The notes under the pieces were generated by a model. It worked only from the letters and a program-made list of their open reading frames with translations. It had not been told where the DNA came from and did not search any database. Of a stretch of 64,000 nt of DNA, positions 1 through 13,200 are shown in pieces (position 1 is the stretch's first letter; each line of letters begins with the position of its first letter). Both the position numbers and the translations under genes were made by a program. This DNA comes from Chaetorhynchus papuensis (Eukaryota > Chordata > Aves > Passeriformes > Rhipiduridae), in assembly GCA_013396525.1 (NCBI GenBank), contig VWYX01000344.1:186001-250000 (forward strand), read 5' to 3'.

Positions 1-1121
1 AGTTACAGTGTGCACAACAAAATTAACTACTAACAGGGTGAGTCTGAAGGAACATCAACAGTGGGCATGACACCTGTCACTCAAGTGCTTGCTCTGTTCA
101 GTGACAAAATACTGCATGTAACCTTAAGCACTGTGACAATGTTTTTTCAGTGCTACTCAACCATTATGCCTTGTGGTCTGAAACGCAACACAGGAGTCAG
201 GCTGTTTCTCTGCTCCAAAAACGACTGCTCCATGTTCCAGCAAGGTTAAAACATGCCTACAACACAAAGCAGGACCTCCTCCAAGCACAAGGCAGTAGTC
301 ACTATCAGGCAAAGCTGAGGTCACTTAAAACACGGGTGGCTGGGGTCTGTGCTTGGCTGTGAACATTTTAATTTCTGCCATCTCCAGAGCCTGCTCAGCT
401 CCTACCCATGATCACAGGAAAGCAACTTCATTCATAGGCCAGACCTACTTGCATGATGTTCCCAAGTGATCCACACACTCTGATGCTGAATACTAAGGCT
501 GCATTCTCTTTCTGTTTACATCTGGTCCACAAAAAAAAGTGTCTAAAAAGTCCACATTTTTCCCACAGCTGTATTCTTCCACAGTTCAGCCAGGGAATTC
601 AGAAGTGGTCCCACAGAGTACACCAGCCTGTTACACACCCCACCCCACACTGCAACTCATATTCTTGAGAGCAGTCAAAAACTATGCGGACAACCACCGT
701 GGGAAGACATTGGTATGAGATTTAGTGGCAACCCCCACACACCAAGTGCAAAACCTGGGCCAAAGAACACCAGGCATGCGCAAAAGCTGTTAATATTTGA
801 GAGGCTCTGCCTGTATTCTGTGTCTAGCTCTCTACAGTCAGCTATTCTGGCCACATGCCCAACACCCATGGAGCCAGAACCCGCCCAGAGTCTGTGTTCA
901 TAGCTCCTCTGCTGGGCACTCAGTTCCTGTTGCACTAGTAGCTTCTGGCATTTTCTGCTCTTTTCCTTCAATGAGAGTTAAAATAACCATGAAATGCCCG
1001 TAATTAAAGCAGCTCCAAGGCACACACAGCTGCAAGGAGGAGCATGCCAAGCATGAGCAAGCTGACCTCCTGAATGCTGATGCCAGAACAGCCACTACCT
1101 GATTTGAAGGCAGATACCTAC
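1..1121. other. Left edge: ELP1 intron, no exon found
   Basis: No stretch on the minus strand resembles the remaining ELP1 C-terminus (the Lys/Arg-rich segment and the last helices), so this is read as intron. I see no repeat or other gene here. Confidence 0.6.
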
Positions 1122-1233
1122 GCTGATATTCTTGAATTGCTGTGTGAGTATTTGCTGTTCATGTCACTGGCTGTCACAACACTGCTGGTTTCAGAGAAAA
1201 GCTCCAATTCTGGGCAATTTGGCACTTCACAAT
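1122..1233 (-). CDS. ELP1: ELP1 coding exon 32 (residues 1155-1191), last one inside the window
   Basis: Encodes ELELFSETSSVVTASDMNSK and YSHSNSRIS, matching the serine-rich segment before the basic tRNA-binding region. Acceptor TTGCAG|ATTG, donor AGC|GTAGGT. The following basic exon is not found between 1 and 1121. Confidence 0.92.
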
Positions 1234-4200
1234 CTGCAAAACATGGTAACAAATGTCACAGTATGGAAAAAGGTCAGTGTTATTTCAAGCTTTCTCTCTC
1301 ATTGATCTGTGTTGCTTGCTGGGCAAATTTATTCTATCTGCTGGTGTTCTGGAGCGTTGTGGCTCCCAACCCCACTGAGCCAGCACACAAGAAGAAAGAG
1401 GAATTGTGAGTCACTGTTCCTCTGCTCTGGTGGGGATCATGACATTGAACAGCACCATCAGAGGGATGACAATCTCAGTGCAACAGATCTGCACAAAGAC
1501 ACAGCATTCTAATTTTGGAAAAACTCCCTGAGCCTGTGTGAGCTGGCAGGTGAATATGCCCATAGGTATTTGGCACAAGGGACATGCTGAGCACTGTCTC
1601 ACCCAGCCAAGATGGTACTGTGGAGACAATGCTGTGTCATTTTGGAGAGCTTTCAGGTGCATTTTCATTCCATGAAAGCTGTGACCCAAGGTAGAGTTGA
1701 AAATACAGAATAACCACACTCCAAGTACCGAGTGAGGAGGGGCTGAGAAGGGTGCTGTTTCACTGCTCTAGATCCCAGTGGAGCTAGAGGAGAGCACAGC
1801 TCCATCAGAGCAAACAGAAACCACAGACACAAATATGATCACAGCTACTTATGCAGGAGAAAGTCATATGCTCTTCAATACCAACCCTGCAGGTTCTCAC
1901 AGGCCTTCTCCTTCAGCTCTCGGACTACTTGCAGGCGACTCTTATGGCGAAGAAATGCTGTTTTCTGGGAATCTAGGAAGATCAGCTGGCTTTTCTGAGC
2001 TGCTCATTAAGAAAATCAAAACATAAACATTTTTTGCAAGAGAAACAGAGAATCTTTTACACAAGCAGAGTCTTTCAACAAGCTCAGAAATCAGGTGCAA
2101 AGCACACAAATGTACTCAAGTGGAAGGAAATTCAAAGCTTGTAATACAGGAGCCCACCAAACAAGATACACCTGGATGTGGAGTGAATTAACCTGCCAGA
2201 CAAGTATCTTCTAGAACAAGAGTCTTGTTTCTAATACAGTAAGAACAGAAAGTTCTATGGCTAAGTCTCTTTCCATTAATCAGGTTTAAATTAAAGAAAT
2301 AAAATCCCTCAACTCAAGAAGCATGAAAAGGAAAAACAAGGAATAGTAACAAACTTCCTTCCTGTGTGGAAGGGAGAATACAGCTATCAACTAATTTTTT
2401 ATTTCCAAAAACTACTCATCAAAGCTTACAGGACAGCTAGCCATTTTCCTGATCCACATGTGCTCTGGAACAGGGACTGTCCTGCTTGTTCATGGACATG
2501 CAGACACAGACCCCTTTGCAGCTTTCAACTGTGAGGTCTGGAAAAGCTCCAAAGGAGCCTGACTAAGCTAAAAAGATCCCATGACACTGCAGGGCTTCAA
2601 GATGCGTTGAGGAGAGCCAAATGCAGGTAACTGAGCAGCATCAATTAGGTGAAAGCAAAGTATCCTTCCATACACTTTCCAATACTGGAATGCTGTGACT
2701 TCCCACAAACCCAGGAAAGATCTTCTTTAGCCTCTACGGCACAAAGAAATCCTAGATTCTTGCACAGATTCACCTTCCAAAATAGCAGGTTTCAAGTTGG
2801 TCTCCAAGATATCCAGTCTATCATACTTGTGAATCTGGATCAAGGAAAGAAAAGAAGGTATCATTTAAGGATCTAATCCAGATCACATCCCTCTGTTTTT
2901 GCACTCTAAAGATGTATTTCCACTTCTGTTGTTGTGATCTGAAGCATCTTACCAGTCTTAAAGCCTCTTCCCAAAGAGACCCTTCTAAGAGCAGGAGAAC
3001 AGCCTCTTCATAGTCCTAGAAGGAAAAGAGCAACCATGGGCTTCTGCTGATGTTAGTAATACACATTCAGGTGGAAGCTATTCAGATGGGTATTTCTATC
3101 ACAGTCAAGAGATGAAAACACTACTATGCCACCTACTTTGATCTGCTGACACAAAAAACCAAACCAGCAAACAAAACCCACAAACCAACCCAGTAAAACT
3201 ATGTTACTTCTCCCATGCTAAGGGGAAATCCCTCTGGAACTCTCTTCCTTACGCCAGCCCTCATGTTTCAGCTCTCTGAGACAAAAGCTTTTCATACCAA
3301 AGCATGGGCAGCTTCACAAGTGGAAAAACTCAGGGACACCGCATTTATCCCCACCCTGCTCACTGCATCACCCAGACCTGCTCTGCCCTCCCCAAGGGGG
3401 CCCATGGCATGGACTGTTTTGCTGTCAGCATGCATGGAGGCACACATGGTGCAGGGAAAGAGAAAACACAGATTGTGTATCTGTTTGACAGAAGGCATTA
3501 CTGGGACACAGGCAGGAGGGTGACTACATTACCTGAGTGTACTGCTCCAGGAGTATGGCTGCCTCTGCATGCTTTCTCTGTTCAACCAGTTTTCCTACCA
3601 GAAAAAGTGGAGTTTTAGCTTTTCAAAAACAGCTGGATTTTGTGCCACAAAAATACAAACTAGAGGAAAATCCCACTGAGACACCTATCTGCTCACACAT
3701 GTACTCAACTGTGAAATTACAGGTGTGATTTCAGAGGGGGACGATATAAAAGCATTAAATCACATTAAGTGACAGAAGAAGAAAATACTGGAGTATCCAA
3801 CTCGGGAAGGAAGACAAGACTCCTAGACTAGACTCCTAGAAGCCATATTCCCTCTGTGTTAAGTGGCCTTTAGTAAACTCCACCTCTGAGTAAGGCTGAA
3901 TTCAGGACGATGCTCCATTTGTCTTGCTGAAATAGGTGAAATTTCTCTTGCTGAAATATACACCGGGTCCACAACACATCTCAGGTCTGACATGTGCTAG
4001 TGAGCACAAATTCTGTGACAAGCTACCTTTTTCTCCTTAGGACAGCACACAGCTTTACATGTACCAGCTGCTCCTAGCTGCTAGCTGGCTTCAAGGAGAA
4101 AACAAGATGCAGCTCCAAATTATCCAACAGCCTTTAAGCTTGGTGAACAGGCACAGCACTTGCACCAATTAATGTCTAGAGGCCTCAGTAATGTCAGACA

Positions 4201-7200
4201 CTTCAGATCATGTCCATTCCTTGAGGTTAACCAATGAGGCAATTTGGAAGAGCAGTCTGGCAACCAGCTGCAAGGGGACAACGCAAGGAGCAGTCAGCAC
4301 TGGGCAGCCAAGGCCACAGCTTGCCTGGCAGCTCCTGTGTTGCCTACCAATTCAGCTTCAACATCTTTTGGTTCCTTTGGGAAACAAAGGTCACGTGCAA
4401 ATCCACAAACCCTTGGGGAAACATTGGATCTCTGTTCTCATTTAAAAAAAACGCTGCTGAATACTGAGGTTTTCATTGAATTTTAGGAAAAACCAAAGTG
4501 AACCATAAATAACAGCAGCCACTTCTGCTCTGCACATTTCCATCTCTTCAAGGCCTACCTGCCATGCTCCGTGCCAGGCTGGACAGCTTATCCTTTGTGT
4601 AGCCAAGCCGTGATGCCATGCACAGGGCTTGCTGCCAGCTGCCACTGCTCTGAAAAGCATCACGTGCTTTTGCAAAGATGCCAGCACGAGCAAATATCAA
4701 TGCAGCCTGTTCATACAGCTGCTTCTGAATCAAGTACTCCCCATATGCATCACTGATATCCTGAAAGAAAGGGACAAAAAAAATATTAAAAAAAATTAGT
4801 AACATCAGTAGCAGTCCTCCATTAATAAAAATTAAGGGCCCATCAACAAAAGCCTACTACCCAACTTCTCCAAGGAGTTTCTAGGCATGAGGTTTCTACC
4901 CCATTTCAAACTGTATCAAGCCGAGGGCTGATGATCAGCACATGGAGACACTTCACAGAGCTACAGCAAGTGACACTGGGAGGTACCTAACTCTCCAAAC
5001 CAAATGCTGGTTAACTAGATACTGCAGGAAACCAGACCCTTCCTCCCCATGCACATGAACAGTTTTTGTTAGAATGTCTCTCTGAACCAGCCTACTTTAG
5101 GAAACAAACACTGGCACAAGGGAACATGCAAGCCCTGTAACTCTACAGGCACAGGCTACTCAAAGCTCACTATCTCCACGAAGAAGGGGCAAGTGTATTT
5201 GACTGGAAGGATACAGGGGGAATGATAAAACACTCCCAATGAGTCATTCAGAAACAGACTATGTTGCAAACAGACAGATTTTCTCTTATTTCCCCTCTCA
5301 CTCAACTCCTCTGTAAACAAAGGCTTGTGTATTGTGTATTTACAATATCTACATTAGATTATATTAAATGCATTTACATTTTACCTCAACCTTGGACAAG
5401 CTAAAGTTCTTCAGTAATACTGAAACCAGTAAGGGACACTACGTACTAGGAAACAGCACATCTAAAGTGTCCAGAATTTTCAGAATACTTTAAAAATAAC
5501 GAATTGTTCCCACACAATCTGCAAGCCGCACAGAGGTCAAGACAGGAAGAAGTCTTTCTGAGGTTATGGGAGTTATTCAGCACACTACAAGATAGTGCAG
5601 CAGAAGAAACAGGACTTCCAGGTGCTCTCTGAGTCACAGGGCTGAAGGAATAACAACCATTGATGACCAGGCCCGCAGGGTTAGTGCTGAGAGTCATTCC
5701 AGCTCTTATTTCAGAGGAGGGTCTCAGACAACACTGGAAAAGCAATGACCTACAGAACTTGAACACCAGCAGCTGCAGTTTCATTCCTGCCCTTATGCAA
5801 GGTGCTGAGGATATCCAAACACATGCATAAGGGAATAAAAAGCTTTGTCACTGCACTGTCAGGAGCTTACACACCTTGTACTCCTGAGTGCTAGAGGGGT
5901 ACAGCTTCAAGGCTTCAGAATACAGATTCTGATCCTTCACGAAGTTCAGAAATTCAGAGAAGTGTTCAGGACCTGCAGAAATAATTTAGTTTTCTTAAAA
6001 ATAAAAGAGAAAGTACATAGCCCTCCCCGCTCCCAGACAGTTTTGCTTCATCAAGAAGCAACTAGAGGTGTGTGGGTGGAAGAGCACCTGTTCTACTACT
6101 GTGAAACCAAGGCATTCACTTCTTTGAGGTTTGTTCTGCTTTTGCCAGAGAGATTAACCAAGCATAATTCACTTAAACAGGAACAACACAAGACTTCATG
6201 TGCTTCATAAGCACAGAGCAGTAAACATTTCTTTCTCCCTGCACCAAGCTACAGTACAAAAAGCATGCAGCAGAAGATCACCACACATTACCAGACAGGA
6301 AGATGATCTTGCACAATCCTCCTCTTTCTTCAGCTATTTCCCCCCAAAGGATCTCCAAAATGGAAATGTTACACTGCAGAAATCCTCCTTAGGACACCTA
6401 CCACATTTGCTGAGGTGGCCAAGAGCTTTTGTGTATCTCTTCAAGTGTCTGTCTATTGTATATCGCTGATAATTGGTTTCCATTTTCCGGAGAGTATTTA
6501 AGAAGGGCAAGTATTCCTTTGGGTCCTGAAAAGAACAATAAAAACTGCAGTTGAGCTAATCTGCTAAAATCCTTTTTTGCCCCTATCTTCAACAATAGAC
6601 AGTCCCATATTTGAAAATATATGATAATACATTAAAAAAGGCTTTTTTTTTCCAAATGTAAGCCATCTTAAAGAATCAATTTGTGCAAATACTCTCGCCA
6701 GAAATTACTAACTTAAATTACCAGGCTCCCACATGGACTTCAGCAGTGTCTAAAGGCTGGTAACATTTAAAATTCAAGCCCATGTGTCACATGAAATGTT
6801 GTTTTCTATTATCTGTGATTACATACAAATTTGCAGCCATACAGCTACCAACTTCCCCACACCAAAGGTCACAAAACCGGTTAACATGAATAGGGTGTTC
6901 TAACTGATGGGCAGCAGAATTTGCTGTAACATTAGGTAACTCTGAAAATGCAGATGGGCATTTCAGTTCAGAGATTTCACATTAAACCCACGTGAAGACA
7001 TGCTATTATCATGGGCACCACTACAGAAGCAAGAATCAAGAGCACAGAACTGAAAATGGAAGGCATGCAGTCACAACATTTCAGATACTAGTGTCTCCCT
7101 TTCCCTCAGCTACTTCGCCTTGTTGCTCTAGAAAAGCACTCTAGAAAACTGCTCTAGAAAAGCACCTGGAACACAAATACATTTCCAAAGCTGTGCTCAG

Positions 7201-10200
7201 GAAGTACCAAAGGATGCAGAGACACGACACCTTCCCAGCATCATCCCAAGCACACACAGGGCTTCTGAGCAACTGGAATCCTGCCTGGGTAGAGAGCCAT
7301 TACTAAGAAAACACTCATGCTGATCTGCAGACTCCAAAGAACCTCTGTGAAAGTAAAAAAAATAAGTTCCTTAGCTGGAACTTTAAGCCAAGACCTTTTG
7401 AGACTTTTCTGCCACCATGATGACTAAATCAAAGTCGTACGTCCCCAAGGAATAATCATACAATTCATTGACATCCACAAGGAAAAGCAGGTACTTCAGT
7501 GCTTCTTCTGCACTCACAGCTTGGACACCTGGTGTAATGCTTTCTGCAACAAGATAAAGCAGCATATGGTCTGTTACACCACCAGCACTGGAACCTGCTG
7601 TGAGGAAAGGATGCGTCATCAAGCACAGCCCTGACATCAGAGAGGGACCATCAGACCAACAGCTTGTTCTGCCTTGCAGAAGGGTTACTTTGCCTTTACT
7701 GGGCAACTTCAAGGGCCATCCCAACCACAGCACTGAGAGTGTGACAAGCTAGAAGCATCAGCACATAATAAAGGCAAAGTTTGCTAGCTTGTGATACCAC
7801 AATCCAGAATAAGAAATTCCTATTCCATGCTGGGAGAAGTAGAGCTCCAACTGGAAAGTGAAAACAGGTCCAGCTCTGGGGTATCTGCCAGCAAACCTAG
7901 CTAAAAGGGTGAGCTGAGGGCATATCTTAACTGATATGCTGCTGTACCTAAACACAAAGCTAGTTTCAAGTACATTCTGTTTTCTGGCTTGCCTCCATAA
8001 ACAGTAACCTTAAAATAATTTTCTTGGTGACCCATGCTAACAATCAAAGTTTTGAGGAACACATTCAGTGCAGTAGCTCAGGGTGCAGCTGCAGTGGGAG
8101 CTGCAGGTTGAGCTCTGGGTGGTGAGAGCTCCAGTGTGAATGGTCAACCCCTTGCATAACAAAGGGGACAGAGACCTGTTAGACACTGAGACACAGCAGG
8201 AGCTGAGGACCTCCACATTTTTGCAGAGATAGACTGTGAAGGTATAGAAGTTCTCAGAGGCCCAGGGTTTCCTTTGTTCAGGGTCCCTCCTCAGAGGCAC
8301 CAGCCTCTATTTTGTTACTTAGTTATTGCACCAAGACTAAGTTATATTAAGGCTGGGGATGTCTGAGACTCTGCTATGGGAAAGAAACCTGGGGTTGAGC
8401 TGGTAAGGAATCCTGGTCAGAGTGTGGGGGGTGGTCCCAGCTTAGGTGGTGCAAACATGACTGCCAGTGTGGCTCCTCACTGGTCAGACAGGGAAGTTTC
8501 CTTAACACAAAGCTCCTGCAAACCACCCATTTTCAAAACTTTTGAGTTCCTGATACAAAACCTCGAAGATCATGAACCTTCTGGAGAGCAATTTCCAGTT
8601 CTGGAGGACTCTTCTTTACATGTGCTGTCAGTATTGATAGGCAGTACCTGAAGAAAAGAGAAGTAGTGAATGAAAAACTGAGAAGGCAGAAACACAGCTT
8701 ATTCCTTTTTTAGCAGTTTGGGCAAGTTCTAGTTTATGTCTTAGTGAAAAAAAAAACTGCTCAGACACTTTGATCCTCCTAAAGGAAGGCAGCAAATACA
8801 GGAAAAGAAAAGAATATACCAGAAAGGTTTTTCTACTCAGCATGTCTTCCCAAACATGTCACAAAGCTGGAGGTGAGTTTTGTGTAGAATGAGCTTCCTT
8901 ACCATGCCAGCCAGCATGAAGAGGCCATATCTCTCTCTGAAATTTCAGATAGCTGGACACAGTTTTCCAAATGAAATTTGGCATGAAAATAGCCTTTTTT
9001 TATAGGGTGTTATTTATACTTTATACTTGTTATTTATTTTCTAGGGTGTTATTTATACTTTCATACATTTCGCATTTACTATTTCAAAATAGGTTTCCCA
9101 GCCAAGCAGATACTTTATTTTATGAAAACAGTTTGCTGGAAAGTGTCTAAATTCTCAGGGCTCAGCAGCTACCCACCACCTGTCACTCCTCTCTCCACTG
9201 TTAAACATTAAGCTGCCAATAGTTCAGCACCATTTCACCAGGCACTGTTATTATCTTATTTTCCCAGCTTTTTGTCTGGTGTTGATTCATCCAAGCAAGA
9301 TGGTTACCAAAAAGGTGATCAATCAGGAACACTGAGCTGATCATTTATACAGTAATTCAGTGTCAAATATAACAGCTGATACCTTTCCAAAGGGCCAGCT
9401 ACTTCAGTCAGCAACTCACCAAGATGACAATCTTGCTCATGTCTCCATTTGCACACAGACTGATCCTAAATTGAGGATATATCCTAAGCCTTTATAAGCA
9501 TCCTGCATCTATTATTTTAACTCGGGTAGCAAAATATTGGTGTGCTATCTGTGGAATTATTAGATGTTTCCAAGACAGCATCCTCAGCAGAAGCAAGGCA
9601 TGGTACAGCTAGTTTTGTGGAGCACAAGCTCACCTCACAGATCCTAGGGCAAATTAACTGATGTCAAGGACAGCTTGCTTCCTGCCAATGACTTATTAAA
9701 ACCTCTCTAATGGTTCCTTCACCTACAGTAACAAAGTGCTCACTTTTGAGGGTCAATGTGTTCCATGGCAACTCTCATCACGTCACATATGAGGTTTACT
9801 TTTTTCTGATCAGGATGCTGGCGTGGCTGGGTATTGCTGCTACCATTCAGAGATGGGTACATACTCTTGGTGAAATCTTCTTCTCTAGATAAAAACAGGT
9901 AATGTGAATAAGAGCACCGTCCATCACACAGCGCAGAACAAAGACAATAAGGTTAAGGAGCTCAAATGTATGCAGAAAATAACTACTCATCAGCTGCCAC
10001 ACTAACAGAAAGCTCTCCAAAATCTATTGGTCCCAACTGATTGTCAGCCAAGAGAGGCATTTAAAAAAAACCAAAAAACCTAAAACTGGTCAAACAACTA
10101 CCTCAGTAGCGCAAAAAAATAAAGAAGTCAAGATTTACAAGATACAGCTGTCTTCTACTAAATCCACTATGGATTTATTCACTGAACAATTCAGAAAAAT

Positions 10201-13200
10201 AAGCCATTTGCTATTATTTCTGGTCAGGTCAAAACTGAAAATCAGACCAAACACCTAAGTGACAGCACCAGCTCCTACACAATTATTTACTTTAGCAAGG
10301 TTGACAAGTCCTGAAACTACCATATAGCCTCATCACTGAGCCTTTAAGAAAAGAAGTCAGAGTACTTGATTTGAGGATCCAATCAAGTATCCTGGCCTCA
10401 GACTCTAGATATGCAGTGCTACCTTGCTCCTCTTTATGAGGGAAAAAAACTTTCTCTGTTCTCATTTACTGCTCTACAGCAAACCAGCAGAGAAGTCAAA
10501 GCACTCAGATAACGTACTAATTACTTGCTGCAAAAATCTAATGGCTGCCTGTAAGCTGGAATTCCCATTATGCCTGAAACTATTGAGCTTACTCAAGCCT
10601 TTATGACTCAACATGCCAGATTTCTGATTCCTTGCACCCACATCGAAGAATTGCCAATATTTTGACAAAATAATGTACCACCACTGATTACATGCATGCT
10701 TCCTTCCATTTGCAGACTTATACTCACTTCAGTTCTGTGAAAAACAAGTTGATGTAATTTACAGAATCTATTTGCCTGATAAAGGTTTCTGTGTTTTCCA
10801 GAAATACCTGAAATAGACAAGAATAGTTATTCTTTAATAGTTATTCACTCTTATTCTGAACACTAAGCACATGTACATCAAGTACAAGACTAAATTGAGA
10901 GACCTTGTCTGAAAGTACACGATGAAGGAAATGCTAAATCTCATCTGTCTGCATGATGATGTTTCAGTGCAGAACAGCCATCACGGCTGAAAGCAGAATC
11001 ACAGCATCACCTACACTTCTGAGCTCACTGTTCAGTGGTGATGGATTCCAGGGAAGATTAGTATGGCAAACAACACAAGAGAATTGGGCAGACTTGCCTT
11101 GGGATTGTGGTCATAGAGAAGATTGAGGTTGATTCGCAGCTTCCTCATACACTGAAAAGCTTCCCTGAACATAAGCCTGGAGGAATGAGTCAAGTGGGAC
11201 AGTTTATATAGTGGATAAGATGCAATACCCACAAATAAAGGCAACTGGCTAGAGATAAGCACAGAACCAGGGGGAAGAGAACAGCCTACACAATAAGCTG
11301 TGCAGACTGCCTTCCAGAAAAATGTGCAAGGTCAATACTGTTCATTGCTGCCCCCTGCAGTGGGACACACCAGCATGCAAGGTTGATCAAGCAATACAGA
11401 ACTTACATTATTTTTATCTCCATTAAAAGAGAGTGTTACATTTTGGATCAATTTCCCTTTCAGAAAACTTAACTGTAAATGAATTCAGTAAAAAATGGAA
11501 AACAGCCAGCTTAATCCTGAAGTGACTGAGATGTCTGCAGAATGGAGCAGATGAAGATTTCTCCCACCCACACAATCTCAGCACACATAATAAGCCCTTC
11601 AGTGGCGAAGTGAGAAGCACCTGGCACCGCTGAAAGCTAGACTTCTAGGTGGTCACCCAAAAACAGTTTTGTTCCCTCCAACAAGGTCAATTCCTCTTAG
11701 TTTAGCCTCCCTCTCTTTTCCAGGTCAGTCAACCTCTAACAACTCAGACTGGGGGAGGGAAGACAAGAATACACCAGTTCCATCTACCTGTCGAGCCACT
11801 TCCGAATCTGGGCAAGAACCAGAGCACGGTGATGAATGGTCTCCAGATTTCCTCTTGGCATCTGTAACACAAGATCCACACACTTACTTGTAGTTACTCT
11901 GCCTACACTGTAGACAAAGTGGCCAACTTCTTAGGCCTGTCTGCTACTTGCAAGTGCATGAGCCTCTTTGCTCACTTCAGAGGACATGCAATTTCAACAA
12001 CGGTGGAAAAATATCTGGAAATATATTCTCTCAGTTCGGAAACATTCCTTCCTCAGAAGGCTGGACTCTACCCTGGCACAAACCAGAGCAATCCTCTTAA
12101 GTTTTCATGTTAGCCCTGCTCTGAGGAGGATGTTGGGCTCCACATTTCCAAAAGTGCCTGTCAAAACTACATCATTCTCCATTCTGTGAATCTCTGCCAG
12201 TTCTGAAGAGTGAGCTCAGCAAAAAACTAAGTGCCAAGGCTAACGGAGGGCTTCTAGTAAGTACTCGGAAGCGAGTCGTGAGATTCATGATGAGAGACCA
12301 CAATACATAGCACTACACGACCTCAGCCATTAGGAACTTGAATAGTCCTTCCCAGTTCTGCACATACCCATCTGCCTGTACTGAACCTAACTCCCACCGT
12401 CATACTCAAAATCCCTCTGCATGCAGCTGGGCAGCTGGAGATTCGTGAGGTGGTGTGCTGCAGCACTAGAGGGCACCAGCTTTGTAGCACTGCACACACT
12501 GTTTGCAGGTTGGCCAGCTGCCCACTGTGACAGGCCCCCGCACACCCTGGAAGCAGATGTCAGAAGCACGGGCAGAGCACTGACCTGCAGCACCACCTTT
12601 GTGTCCTGGGGAACAACGGTGACGATCCGTGAGCCTCGCTCCACCTTGCGCAGGGTCTCACTGTTGGGTGCAGCAGCACTGCTCAGGCCAGCCTGCAGGG
12701 CTGAAGATAACATTTATCAGCACAGTGCCCCAGTAGGACATCCGATGTTGCAGGAGCCCGGCAAGGTTGTACTCGACCAACCAAGCCACTAATATAGCAG
12801 TGATCTTCAGCAATTCCTGACAGGATGAGAACTTGCTCAGTGCTAATCACTGCTGTACCTGTACACAAAGCAGAGGTGTGTCCTCTGTACAACAGGGTGA
12901 CAGAGCTCAACAGACCAGGTAAGAGCAGCACTGAAAGGACCAATAGTGTAGTGAAAAGGACCAGTAAGTTGTCATCCTGCCTTTACCAAGGTCATCACAC
13001 TTCTCACAGCCAGGCACCACCAGAAACTCTTTCTACGGTGATCCCCTCTCTACCACGCATCCTCAAATAGCACAGACTTCTTCTTTTGGACATGGAGGGA
13101 AGGGAGGGAATGCAGGGCTAGGCTGTTGAAAACAATGTAAGGGTCAACTACAGCAAAAATTCTCTTCCCTGTGAAAAGCACATGATATACAGTCAGTTCC

